From Gnetum montanum (taxonomy: Eukaryota; Streptophyta; Gnetopsida; Gnetales; Gnetaceae): a DNA stretch of 64,000 nt. Below are positions 26,901 through 41,589 of this stretch, in pieces. Location: NCBI GenBank assembly GCA_015680685.1, contig MNCI01009404.1, forward strand, positions 358,951-422,950, written 5' to 3'. The translations under genes and the position numbers were made by a program. A model generated the notes under the pieces. The model had not been told where the DNA came from, searched no databases, and saw only the letters and a program-made list of their open reading frames with translations. Numbering within the stretch: the first letter of the stretch is position 1; each line of letters begins with the position of its first letter.

Positions 26901-29900
26901 ATTTGTGAATTTCTAAAATCTAAAAGAATTGTTGCATGCTTAGATTTTGGTTTAAAATGGTTTGATAGCCCATTTTAATACTTAATCTTTGGAATTGAAC
27001 ATAGATTAATTTCTGTACCTTATTAAATCCAATTCATTTATATTTCTATGTGTCTAATGGTGCAAGGGAATCTGAGAGTGTTGGTCTATTATTGTTTGAT
27101 TGTAACAATAATGTTAAATGTATTTCCATACCCTATCAATGATATAACTTTCATTCAATTAAATTTTAGTATTACACCATGTATTATTAGAATATTTATA
27201 TTACGATAATTCTATATCAATTATATTACTATGAAATATAAAATGTTAATTCATAATTTAATAGTTCTGAAACTAATGGTCAGTATGTCTCTTTCCTTGT
27301 TAATATATTCATTTAAAAGGTTTGTTGATGAGCACTGTCCAATTTCTTATTTATTTTGTTTAACCATAAATATCATATGATCGATAATAATATTACCAAT
27401 CCAGAATTTTATTTGTAACAATTTATGTACAATAGAATTTGTGTGACGACAACAACTTTTCTGCATATTTCGTAAAACAGGATCAACTTTAAAAGTTCTT
27501 AGGGCCATAGAAGTGGTAGGAGATCAGGGGAATCGCTTGGAGATCTTATTTGAGAGTTTTCAACCTTTTATGTAACAATGATAGTGACAAAGTTAGTACG
27601 CAGTGAACGCTTCTGTTGTTCATTATTGCAAGATAAACTATTTTTTCAGAGGAGTACAAAAGTTGTGTAGATATTGGAGAATGCATCGGCACATTTTTAA
27701 ACTATCAGGTAATCTTTGGCTCTTTCCATGTTTATGACTGGCTTCCTATTGTCAACTTTTGGAAGACTTGGTTTTGTACAAAGTTTAGGGTTGGAGGCTT
27801 CGTCCAGTGACCCTAGACATCACAAATCAAAGTTGGAAGATTTTCTTGGTTGGAGTTGTAGGTAGATTGTTTGGGGTCATTTAGATTTTGGTCTATAGGA
27901 TTTAATTCTCATTGATGGAATTCTGGCTTCCATAGAGGGCCAGTTACAAATAAGGAATATGGTATTTTCCTTCAGCAATTTTCCAGTGTGTATTTACGAA
28001 TCATGTTGGCCCCTTTCAGTTTTGCTTTGGAAATTGTATATATAATTTGGAAGCTATCCCTAAAATTTAAGGACATATGGAACGGAAAAAATTGCAAATA
28101 TATCATATGTCAAAGGATGTGAAGCACAGGTACTAGGACAGGCAGATCAATCATTAAAGGCTATATTATTCACATGGCACAAAAGGTTCAGACGTTAGAT
28201 GTAATTCAGGAAGCATAGCCAGTTGAAGAAGGTTCTAACATGCATATGTAAGAGCATACGGCTGAAGATTGGATTCAAATATGACTCTCCAAAGTTTGCT
28301 AAAACAAGGAGTTTTAAAAGAGCTAAAGAACAAATCAAAGCCAAACATCACATTAGGCTTCTGCATTCAACCTTTGACAGCAATCAATATGCAGGCAATA
28401 AACCAATGCTCTATGACGGCAAATATTGGACAATATATTTGCCAAATCATATCTAGTAAGAATCATCTAACCGATAAAGGAAGCATAATGGGCAGAACTA
28501 TGGGGATGGAAAACCCCAGCGGAGGGAAGAAAGGTGAAATGGATAGCGGTTCCAACGTGGGTGGAGCAATGGCAGAGTCCATGGCTAGTGGTGAGAATAG
28601 GGCCCCAAACTTAGCCCTGCCTTGAGGTTGGGTGAACGTAAGGTCCCTTGTCATTCTAGTGGACGTGGCTCTCCATTTTTTGGGGTACCAAGGAACAAAG
28701 GTGTCCTAGCACCTTGGGGATGGAGGTATTGATGCCTATTCCTGCCGGGAGGGGACCATGTGTCTGTAGGTTCACCGCTCACTGGATGATGAGCTGCATA
28801 CTATGAAATTAAGCTTGGTCAGAAAATTTGTTTCTGCGGGGCCCAGCCCAAAATGGAGTTCATTAACAAATGGGCATTGACAAACTAGGGAGTTGGAGAA
28901 ATTGAGATCTGAAGTTTAGATAACAACCTATTACTTTTTGTTTTTCAATCTATGGAGGATAGGGATAAGGTTTTGATGGGGGAGCATTGTTCTTTGGGGT
29001 CAGGGGCCTGGTCCTTACTCATTGGTGCCTGAGGGTGCACCAAGACCCCAATCTGTTTTCACAAGCACCTATTTGGATTACGGTGTCAGGTGTTCCCTAG
29101 GAACTTTGGACCATCAATTTACTCAAAACCCTAATGGACTTCTTTGGGGAATTCATTAGTTTCGACAAATTTACTGAGTCTAAGGTGTACCTGGGGTTTT
29201 CTCAGTTCTGTGTGGAGGTCACTGTCATCTAAGGACTCCTGAAGAAGGTCATTCTTGACCTCCCATCTGGGGAGGAAACAGTGTTGGTTGAGTATGAAAA
29301 TGTTTTGGTTGACAGGCTGGCTGCAATGCCACCCCCTACAGGTTCCCATTGTGCTATCTATGGAAAAAGCAACCACTTGACCAAGGAGTGTAGGGTTAAA
29401 CCCAAGGCCACTCCATAGCTAGATGATGGGCGGACAGTGGATGGGCGGCACAATCGGGCCCTCTCCTAACCAAGAGAGGAGTCAATGGCTCCCAAGCTCT
29501 TCCATATCCATGAGAGGTTCCCGGTCTTCAAAAGTGCAGACCCCAAAGGAAAAGAGGGAGGGGATATCCCCCACTAGGAGATTGGATTTCGGCATTGTGG
29601 GGTTTCGTGGTACCAAAAATGACGAACATCTTGGGAGGTGCTATAGGACATGAGAGAGGCTTTTCCATGGCCCCCAAAATGGGCCAAGTTGGGCAGCTGC
29701 TGGGTCCAGTGACCCGCACCAAGAAGACATAGGTAGAGATTGACCTGGGATCAAAGACAACCCTAAAAAGGATGTACCAGAAAAGCTCTAGGGGTAGACC
29801 ATGAGAATCCTCTCTTGGAATTGTAGGGGCTAGGGTAGACCCTACAAACGAAATACCCTCAAAGATATTGTGAGTAAAATTATTACTTGTGTACCATAAT

Positions 29901-32900
29901 TTACAGTAATACAAACCCGAACATTCTCTCAAACAAAAAAAAAGAAAACTGTAAGAAAATTATCTCATGTTGACATACATCTATTGAATAAAGGACCAAC
30001 AGATAAAGAGAATAGAAATGTTGTCTTCTATATACCCAATAATAAATCCCTAGGCATGGATGGATTTTGAATAGAATTGTTTAACAAATAATGGCATGCA
30101 ATTATACAATATATTTATAATATGATTTATGACTTTTGGAGAAGTGATAATATTATTGGTGGTTTTAATTCACTTGGATAGCTCTACTGCCCAAAAAGAA
30201 AGATGTTCAAAACATTACAGATTTCAGACCTATTAGCTCTACTTTGCTATTTATAAAATTTTATCTAAATTGTCATCTTTACAAATCAAAGAAGTATTGT
30301 ACAACATCATTGCTCCTAAATAGGCAGGTTTTGTTTACGGAAGACATATTTTTTATTAGGTCACTTTGATTCAAAAACTGCTCCATTCAACTGTTGTTTA
30401 AGAAATAGTGTATGTGGCAATTAAGCTGGATATTAGCAAAGCATATGATAGAATTAACTGGAATTATATAGATTTGGCTTTACAAAGATTTGGTTTCCAT
30501 TCACATAGGATTAGAAAACTAAAACAATTTTATATTTGTTCAAATTTTTCTAGGCACTTATGCCTAGCAAAGCATTATGCAGATGATACCATTATTATGA
30601 CTAGGGCGGTGGTCTCTAAGGCCTAGGCAATCAATCGGGCTCTGGACCAAATGGCTAGGGAAGTGGGGTTCAAGCCATACCAAGCACAATCCACGATTCA
30701 TTTCTTCAATATTGACTATCGTGTGCACTGGCAAGCTTGTCAAAGTCTAGTGATTCTACTAGGTGCTAACACATAGTCTTGTCTAGGGATTCTTTTATTC
30801 TCTTGGCATCGATGGGTTACCTGGAAGCCATTGGTAATGCATATTCAAAGGCAGGTTGTGCTATGGGCTAATAGATTTTTATCGTAGCACAGTAAGATTT
30901 TGTTGGCTTCGACAGTGTTGCTCATGGTGACAAGGTACGCTGCCTTGGTGGCCACCCCTTCAAAAGGGGTGATTGCTAAAATAAATCAAATTATTAGAGA
31001 TTTTATATGGTCCGGGGGAAAAGGGGGCAGTAAACTTCACTTAGTGGATTACGAGCAAGCTGCAAGACCAAAACAAGCAGGAGGTTTAGGTGTTTTGAAA
31101 TTAGAAAATGTTTTATTAATGGGCCACCAACTAGTCATAAACCGGCTGTCTTTACCCCCTGAGTGCCAACCGGCTGTATGATGCGAAACAAGTACATGCC
31201 ATGGGTGTTGGGTATTAATGACTCCCATGTGTGGTGCAACACTTGCACACACGCACATGAGCTGGGGTGTCAGGGTGCTTAGGGACTACAGCCCAAAGAA
31301 ACGCTGAAACTAATATATCTAATGCAGGATCGTTGGAAGCAATTATGGCATGGTAAGCTCCCCAAAAAAATCAAATGTTTTCTTTGGTTATTATGGCAAG
31401 ATGTGCTTCTGGTTCAATGCTTTTTGAAACGATGGGGAATTCTTAACAATGATGAATGTCCTATGTACAAAATTCATATGGAGACTGCTCAGCATCTATT
31501 TTTAAGCTACCTTTTCAATGTGGTGGCTTGGCATGATGTGTGTCATCGTCCTTCACTACTAGCCACAGGAGGAAATTTTAATACGATGGTGCTATGGCAG
31601 TTGTGGAAAGCCAAGAATGCCAAGGTGTTTCGACTGAAAAAAGTGCCATTTCCGAATCTAGTTGCTAGTTTGGCAACTCGGTTGTGGTGGGAGGTTTGTG
31701 CTATCATGGGTGTGACTCCTACTTTTGAACCTAAGGGTGACCACTTCAGAAACTTTGGGGTCACCTTTAGCATGTGGGGTGGGCTAATGTGCTACCTCTA
31801 CTTGTTTGTGATCATAATTTGGTTGATGCCAATTTTTATGCCAACTAGCAAGGGGACTCTACCTCCATAGGGGGGTTAGTATACATTTGTCTAAATAGGC
31901 AATTGCGAATTACTTGGGGTTTCCAGCTATGGGTGAGGTTATCATTCCAAATAATTGGGGTTTGCAGGATGCAACTATGTTTTTTTCCAGCTCACCAACT
32001 GAGGATGGCCAATGGCCAAGTGCCAAAGTCAGCTTTGACAGGGGTGTGGTAGGCAACAAAATTGATTGAACAACACTTTGTGCAGTATGCTAATGTTTGG
32101 AAGTTGCAAGGGCTTCACTTTGCTTTCCTGCAGTGTATGATGGAGGCAAGGCAGGTCAATCTTCCTAGATTCTTTCTTGAGTTGATGAAGAGGGGTTGAC
32201 AAGGTCAACACTCTAGTCTAATTCTTGCTTTGTAGCAAGCTACTTTGCTAGGGGATTATGTTTCTCAGCCAAAAATTCCAAAGCATTATTGTCAATGGAT
32301 GCAGCATGTGTTGCTTCTATTGGGGTTAGTGGGAGCAAGGCCTCCAATTACATCGCCGGAGGCTTTTATTGAGTTGCCAAGGGTTTTGGGGACTCCGAAG
32401 GTTAGACAACTAATTGAGGATGTGATGGAGTAGGCAAGGGAGGAGGAGTGGAAATCGTGGGAAGCCATCATCTTCCAACAAATGGAAGTTGTGCAAGAGA
32501 AAATGCTCGTCGAGCAAAGGTAGCATCAAGAGGAACTAGCACGGTTCAAGAGCAAGGTGGAGCGCTAGGAAGCACAAAAGTGGAAGGCACAAGAGGAAGA
32601 GCTATGCAAAAAGGTAAGGGAGGAGATCTGCCAAGAGGAGGATGAACAGAGACATCAAGAGGCAACGGAGACGGAGAAGGAGGAGGCTGAGCAATCCTTC
32701 AAGGAAGAGACGCAAATGCAATAGTGGTTTGAAAAGGCTCATGAGGTTGAGGTGGGACATTGGTTGTTTCATGGCAGGTGCCCTTATCACCTTATGGATT
32801 CACCATGAAATGCCATGGGTTGAGTTGTGTAGACACATCCAGATGGTGGCTGCAAAGTACCATCCAAACAAAACAAAAGCTCTACCGGATGCTGAGCAAT

Positions 32901-35900
32901 TACAAGTGGAGCGGGATTTCTTGGAATTTCAGCAAGCTACTAATTTTGTTGCGTCTATGTAGCTTAGGCTTATCCTAGATTGAGTTCATGGCAAGGCTGC
33001 ACGTCAGTGTCCTTGTGGTACTCTTCCCCGTCATGTTTAGGGGGTTTTGTCTTTGTGTTTGCTTGTGTTTGCCTAGCCAAAGGGAGGGCTGAATTTGGTT
33101 TTTGTGATGGCGAGAGAGGGCTTGGTTCCACCCGTTATTGTTTGTGGTGAGTATGGTTTTGTAACGGTGCTGTTTGTGGGGGGCCGATGGTGGGGGAGAT
33201 ACATTGCCCCGTTTTTGGATTGGGTTTTCTAATGTACATATGTGGTTTACTGTTTCTGTGAATAAGATTTACCTGACCTTTTTCCAAAAAAAAAAAATTG
33301 CTTTTCTAATAAATGGATACAAGGAAGGTAATATTCAAATAGCTAATGGGCTCTGACAAGGAGATCCCATTTCTCCTTACATATTTATTATGATCATCGA
33401 AGGATTGGATGCCTATGTCCATTAGTTTAGGCCACAAAAATGTATGGTATTGTGATTGCCTTTAGATGTTATGATTTCACTCATTCACAATTTGTAGATG
33501 ATACATTCTTATTTGATAAGGGATTTATTACAATACAGCAAAGAATTAAACAGGCACTTAATGATCTCTTTACGGCTTTAGGTGTTAGCATTAATTTATG
33601 CAAAAGCAAGTTTTATAGTTTTGGAATGCCTACTCATGACTTTGATGTGTTTTGCACCTCCTTGGGATGCACACAACATACTCTACCAACAAACTGCTTA
33701 GGCTTTAGCTGTTAGTATTAATTTATGCCAAAGCAAGATTTATGATTTTGGAATGCCTGCTCATGACTTTGATGTGTTTTGCACCCCCTTGTGATGCACA
33801 CAATATACTCTACCAACAAACTACTTAGGCTTTCCTCTCTTCAATGAGAGAATGCAGAAAGAGCTTTAGATGGAGATGGTCAATGGTCAAGAAAGCTAAT
33901 AAATAATTGTAGGGTTGGCAAAGAAAATTGTTATCTCAAGGAGGTAGACTTCAGTTGGTAAGATCAATTATCCAAGCCATGCCTTTGTATCTTTTTCAAC
34001 TATCTAAAGAAAAAATTATCTATATTTTAGAAAAATCTGAGTGCTCTTTACTTTGGTCAACATCATTGTCTCGAACCAGTCATGCTAAATCTTGGAAAAA
34101 CATTTGTAAGCTATGGTTTACAGGTGGATGATATCTGAAATAATTAGAAAGTTTAAGTCTAGGGCTTTGGGAAAACTTGCTTGGCATATCAAAATGAAAA
34201 TAATCCTTGAATTCAGGTTTCAAAGGCAAAATATTTGTATAATGATATTTCATTTCGCTTGGCCCTAAGAATCATTAATGCATCCTGTGTTTGAAGAGGA
34301 ATGGAAAGAACAAAACAATGATACATTCAATGGCTAACCATTGATGAAGCCAATTAACAACAAAGTCCATTTATTAACAATGTTATCCAGTAATCATAAG
34401 TCTATCATTGCTAAATAACATTAAAGAGCTTTGATACCAAGCCTTAAATTATCTCCCTTTTTTTTTCAGAAAAATTCAGGTCGTATTAATCTGAAACACT
34501 ATTTACATCACTTATCCAATCCCAAAACCGAGGGGAGAGCCCTCCGCTCACCACCCATAAACCCCTCCAATCAACGACAAGGAGGTATCAAACTTTCCCC
34601 CTTTTCTGTATCCCCCATTACAAAAATTGAGTTGGCAGGACAGCCTTACATTATCTATTAACAAGGCTATATCTAGTGAATTACCCACTCTAGCTTGGCG
34701 GGGAGGGGTAGGTGGACCCCTGCTTGGGATTCTTTTTGTTTTGTCCTAAGTGTTGGGGGGATATGAGTGGGGAATGAAGGGAGAAGCCCTCTTTTTTTTT
34801 TCTTTTTTTTCTTTTTTGGGGAAAAAGTTTTTGTACTCTTATGTAAATTTTGTTCAAAATTAATATATCCTCAATTTCTCCAAAAAAGACCATGGTATTA
34901 AAGAAAAAAACCCACCAGGTGAATGTGAAATGCACAAAGACATGTACTTGTCAAAAGAAGTCACAGATACCTAAACAGCCATAGCTGTCAAAAAGAAGAC
35001 CAGTAAGACAATGGTGAATCCAAGGACGAGGAAGATTCCGTGTGAATACCGTTCATAAGACATTTTTCCGTATATGTCTGGAAAGAAGTCAACTCAATTT
35101 GCAGATGTACATATTGTTTTTGTTTTAACAAGAAATCTTGTTCTTGTTGATTGTGACATTTATATTGTAAAATTTGTAAAAGAAGAATTGGTACACTAAC
35201 AGGGCATTATTCTTAGAAAAGAGATAAACCTCCTCCTATTATCTTTTCTAAAAATTAATCACTTCCTAATATCACAATGAAAGCTATCCTTACTATATTT
35301 TAGCTCTCATTTCATCTCATTAACCAACAGAGTCGATTGACTAAACTTTATTCTGATAATGTCATCCTTTGTAAGTCTTAAATTGGAACCATTATTATAA
35401 AACAGTTTTTCCTCAACCAATGGCAGACTAATATGAAATTCCTCTTGAATGGTATCTCCTCAATTCGATCTTTAGGCAAAACTTCCGTACAAATGAACTA
35501 GAAGCCACCAAACATTCACGCAAATATGCTTATGCTGAAACCATTTGAAGAAGAAATTAACTGAATTAAATAAATGGATAACTATAAAATAGTGCAGTGA
35601 CAAGAGTCGACAAACTACTTTGCGCAGCCTTGAAGCTAATTCACCTAAGAAGCAAAATGAGTATGGGAAAAAGAAAGAATACATTTTCCACACGTTAGTG
35701 CATAAACAAACATTAAAACTCAAGAAACAGACAAATGTATAGCATTAGTTGTCTTTAAATATTCACACCAGACATATCGGAAAAAAGAAAAAATAATAAG
35801 GAAGAGCGTATCAAAAATTAGATTACAAACCTTCTCAATGAAATCCATAATTGCAGCTGCAAATGCCTTTGGTTGACTTCCTCGTACAAAATGTGCTGAA

Positions 35901-38900
35901 ACCTTAACTATATCCTGAGAAGCACAGTTGTCATGGAATTTAACATACTATTAAAAATTAAGTGGAGAGCGCTTGAGCAATTAATGTGAAAATAAAAAAT
36001 GCCATGTAGCCGTTAATTCTTAAACGACAATAAATGCCTTGTAATCTAAGTCTAGAATTCAAAGCTCTCTAAATACAATCTTCTATAAATTTATATAAAT
36101 TTAAAATACAATTTACAATCAAACAGCTTCTGCATTTACTTCTATCTGAAACTGCATTAGTGCCATCTGACGCTTGCACATATTTTAAATTATTTTAAAC
36201 AAATACCAATTATTATGCTCACATGTTGATTGTTTCAATATTAAAATGGATTAAGACTTTAGTTTAGTTTTTAAAAAGATAGCACCAAAAAAATTAAAGA
36301 AATTGCTATCAGCAAGTTGTCAAGAAGGCAGATTGTAAACATGAAGATACTCTCATTAGAGTAGATTTGAATGGTCATGTGAGAGCAACTAGAATACATT
36401 ATCAGAGGGTACATGCAGGGCATTGCCTTGGAGAGAAAATTTAGATGGGGGAGTCTATTCTCGAGTTTGCGTTGGTGTATTTCAAGAAAAGAGCTGAACG
36501 CTTAGTGACCTACAAAGGGTTTATATAACTCAACCCAACTATACTACAATTTAGTGAGAAAGAGAGATTAAAAACATAGACTAATGGTGACAGATCTAGT
36601 TGTGAGGAGTAAGACCTTGAGATTTAAACCTAAATGTGAATGATAATTGGAGTTAGATTAGCAGTTGTATCAAGAAGTTAGGGAAGGAAAGTCCTTGTGA
36701 TTTAAAAAGGGGATAAGTATATTCAAAAGGAAATATGGCAGTGTACTGAGATAGTCTAACTAAAAATTCAAGATAAGAAGAAGCATTTCAACAAATGGCA
36801 ACAAAGTAGGAGACATGATGACTTTAAAAGATAGAAAGTAGCAAAGTATATGGCTAAGCAGACAGTGAGCAAGGCTAAACCTAACATTTTCAATTCCTTT
36901 TACAATTAGTTAGGAACTAAGAAGGGTGAAAAGTTGATTTACAAGCTGGCCAAGGCTTGATACAAGAGGTGCAAAGACTTTGACTGTATTAGGTGCATCA
37001 AGTCTGATGACAAAAGATTTTACTCTCAAACAAGAAAATCTCGGAGTGTTAGAGGATGTATTTTCAGGGGCTACTTAATGAAGAATTCCTCAGAGATGAA
37101 GTTGAATACATGGAATCGAATGTACCAATCACAAATTGTATTTTTGCATTTGAATCAAAGAAAACCCTTATGAAGATAAAGTATGGTAATGTAGCAGGAC
37201 CTAATAGTATCCATATAGAGGTATGGAAGTTTCTGGAAGATATAGGGACTACGTGGTTAACAAACTTGTTCAACAAGATTTAGGAGGAGGAGAACAAGAT
37301 ATAGGGATTACGTGGCTAGCATTTCAAACAAGAACTTGTGACAGAAATTGTTTCTAGAACAATAGTATTTGCCATGATGACAAAAGCAGATGTGATACCC
37401 TATAACTATAGACATTTTCTTGGGCTTTGGTCTTGATGTTTGTGGAAAATGGTTTAAGTGTACTGTGTTTGTTGTGAGTTTGTATGTGGTTTGGTGTTGA
37501 TATTTGGATTCTGATCCGAATGATTGATTGCAACATCCATAAATTTTTATTAGATAGGATTTCATTTTAACGTCCAAGCATTTTATTTTCAGACTTGTTT
37601 CAACGTTTTCTGGGTAAGCATATATGCTTAAGTATGCATGCTGAAATGATTGGAAGAAAAATATGTGCGTATGCAAATGCTTTTTATTTTATTTCAACAA
37701 ATCAAGTCTAAAAAAATTTCTATGCTTTAAAGTCATTATGCCATCAGGAACAAATGATCTGTGCATGAGGGTTGCTCGTGCTAGTAGAAAGTGAGAGTAT
37801 CCATGGGTCCATGTCTGAATTGTGAAATCATGAAATATAAAAGAAACGTTGGATTCTAAATTTTCTTATTTTAACAGATTGATGATTCCTTTAATGCTTG
37901 AAAACTGGATTTGATTCCAGATTGATTCATGTAGTTTCTCTACTCAAATGCATTTTTCTATGTCCAACGGAGTGGGGAAAATCTAGGCATTAATCTCTTA
38001 TTGTTTAATTGTAAGATTAATGATAGATGTATTCCAATTCTTTATGAAGGATATGTTTATGGTTTTATTAAATATTGGTAATGTGCCCTATATCATTTAA
38101 AGTTCAAATAGTTAAGTGAAATGATTTTGTATTGCTAATCTTGCTGAGAAATATTAAAAGCTAATTCATTGTTAAATAGATCTGGAAACTAATGTTCGGC
38201 ATGTTTCTTTTCATGTTAATTGTTCATTTAAAGAAGTTCATCATAAGCTTTATGTGATTACTGATTTAACAGATAAACTACAAATATTGTATCACTGATA
38301 ATGCTGTTGTGAATAGAGGTGAAAGTACAACTACTACACTTTTTTTTTTCAAATTTCCAATTTGTAATTCATCTAGTTTCTGAATAAAATGTTTTTCTAT
38401 ATTATTTGATTATGTTTTGTTATCATAATTTGAAAATTACTAAACAATATATTCTATTCAGTTCAGTTTATTTGTTTTGTTACTAAAAGGCTATGGATAT
38501 GAATCCAAGTTTAGTTTAATTTACATCTGTAGCGACTTTAAATACAGAGCGAATATTTAGAGATGTCAGTAATCATATTGACATACTCTTCTGTCTAGAT
38601 CCCTGGTTCATTGTTTGTACTGTATCTAATATTGTGTTTATGATTGAGTCACTTATGCTGAATTAATTGTTGCTAATGCTGCCCTAACTGTAAGTTTAAA
38701 TTTCTATTGATACCACTCACCGGTAGAAGAGGATAGTCAATGGACAGCAAAGGATAGTCAATTATGAGAAGAAAAGCTAATCACAGTAAGACAGAAAACA
38801 ATGAAAGTAAAAGCTAATCACTGTCTTCTTCTCATTTTCCTTGTATTTTTTTCATGTCTTGAAAAACCGGGCAACCAGGCAAGGGCATTTTCAAGTTCCA

Positions 38901-41550
38901 AATCAAGTAATTAAATATCAAAATTAAATACATAATTTTTTCAGTTAAAATGCATTACTAATCCCACTCACCAGATCAGTAGAGTGTGACCATGTGTATT
39001 GAGCAAGCATATCATGTAGCTCTGGAGCACCCTTTTTTGGACCTCCATTTTCAGCTGACCATCTGAAACAATAAAGAAAGAATGTGTTGTAGATATTCCC
39101 TAAAAGAAAGAAAAATAAATTCAGCCTCACTAAAACGATTGCTTTAGAACCAAAATCACATACAATGACATTCATGGAAAATCTTGGATCGGCTTATAAA
39201 ATAAGGTCAACCCTCAAAGGCTCAATGCTCATCTTGACAATAGAGATCCTAGGAGGGCTAATAGATAAGCAAAAACCTAACCTCTTTTCAAGCAGTTTTG
39301 CCTAGGTTCAAACCCAAGCCTTACAATCTAATAAACAAGCACTTTACCATCATTCAAAATGATAGCCTTGGATTGGCTTAAAATTTTTTAAAAGAATCAT
39401 TTATGCTTCAACAAATTATTTGATGCCCAAAAGGCAGTGGGCATGTTATTTTCTAAATAGAAGATTGTTTTTCCCAACTCTGCCGCAAGAAGGCTTCACC
39501 AATTACATATTTTCAACTCCATCTTTTTCCATGCAAAAATAAAAGACATTTTTTACTCATTTTAGAATTATGAAATTGAAACTGAAGTGTTTCATTATGT
39601 CCTTATGAAGACCCATGCCTTATGTGACACCCTTGTTTTAGAACCCCCAACCTTTGGTGTATGTGTATGTGTGAGGCTAAGTCGTGTGTGTGTAATTGGA
39701 CAGCATATAATTATACTTTGTGAGAGTAGAACTAGTTCCTTTCTTGGAATACTTATGACAGTTTTTGTTAGCTAGGTTCATTTGACATTGTATCTTGGAC
39801 ATATAAAGATAGCTCAGGTCTTGAGTTGTTTGTAATAGCTTGTTAATAATGTTTTACATATGGCTTAGCTATGAGGATGTTTATATGCCTAATATTTCAT
39901 CCATTATATGCTTATGTTAGTTAAATGCCCTATGGTTATGATTACAATTCCATATGTACCCAAACCCTATTGGGCTTTGCCAAGTACCTTGATGTTGGAA
40001 AAGTTGGCATGCATGGGGAAATTTTGTCAAGTATAATAAATATGATGATATGTTTGGCTATGGATATGATGTTAATATTTAATTTCTGTTATATATGCTT
40101 GGTTATTTTGGTCTTATGGGGTCCATGGGATGCTTTAATGTACGACCCCTAGTAACCACCCTCTAAAAAATCAATCTACTTTTTTTTTTCATTTCCAATC
40201 CTCTAAAAAACATAGGATTATACTTACATTAGCAACTACTAAGGATGTGACTCATAATGATGGGATGATTCCAGGGCCTACATACCTCCTTCCCGCATTA
40301 GACTTAGCAAGTTGCTAATAGGATGAGACCTTGCCACTTCTCATAATCCTTAGGATTGATGCATCTATTGCATATCATCTATCTTTAGTAGCACTAAGAT
40401 ATCTTAAAAACTAGCTTCGTTCAAGGTGATTGCTAATACTCTGCATCTTTTGCAAAGTTAGAAAACATCAAACATTTATATGACTCACTTGTTTCAAGTT
40501 TTATTTACAAACAGCACCAACAAATATGGTTGGATATACTTCTAGTTCTCCACTATGTTTCTGCCATACAAGATCATTTAACCTATAATAGGATTTAAAC
40601 AATGGCTAGGAATAAAAAATATAGGTTTCAACAACTTTGCCCATGCAACATCGCATTGCATTTCCACATAGGGCCATCCAACTCGAAGAATCTAGTCACC
40701 ATCCAACTGAGTTGTGTTATCCTTAGGTTCTAAACTACACAAACAAGGCTTGGCTCAACCATCATTTTTGGACTACACCTCGATATACCCCCAAGATAGG
40801 TGACCAAGGATCTTACGTAAGGTAGGTACACACGAATGACAACTACATCATTGAAAACCTTCAGGTGTTGTGTAACTCAACCCCCTTGGGTCCAATAGCT
40901 CAAGATATTAAGCCAATGTAATCATATGTACGGGTAGGGTTGGATAGTGATAATTATCTCCACATCTAGGGCTAGGTGTATAAAAAATAAATAAACAATG
41001 CAACCTATCCATTCAAGGTATGGGGATGAATATATTATTAATAGAATGATTAGTTAATGATCTCTAAAAATACAACATGCTTCACACAATGCACACCAAT
41101 CATATGCATCATCCACCTAATTATTAATTGTGAGTTTAGGTGAATTGCTTATCCTAGGGCCCAAAGGGCTTCTAATCACAATTCATGTTAATTAATTCTA
41201 TGGAAGGAAAATGAACATACATGATCACACATATATGTTCTTTCTTTTTTTTGCACAAATAAAAGAATATAATTGCTAATAAGTAAATGGGGTTGGCATT
41301 TTGAAGCAAAAATGAATAAACAATATCAAATTACATAAATGGAAAATCTAACTATGACAAAATGTACAAAACATTGATGTATTGAAAGACTTACTGCAAA
41401 GAGACCTCCAACCTTCCAAGATGCAATATTTCGATTATACAAATGAAAGAAGTCAGTATGCATTCCGAGTGTATTTTACATGCCATAATAAGAACCAGCT
41501 CACATCATAGAATGGAGAGAGTTACAATAGTTAGGGTTTTGACAAGGTTT

Positions 41551-41589
<39 letters not shown>

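Noticed and set aside
28269-28654. 118-codon plus-strand ORF and its minus-strand shadow
   Set aside because: No recognised domain, and the end overlaps the GC-rich 5' part of a LINE. Not supported as a gene.
41553-41587. (TC)17 as a promoter GAGA-type element
   Set aside because: It lies inside an intron beside a solo LTR, with no gene start nearby. A plain microsatellite is the simpler reading.
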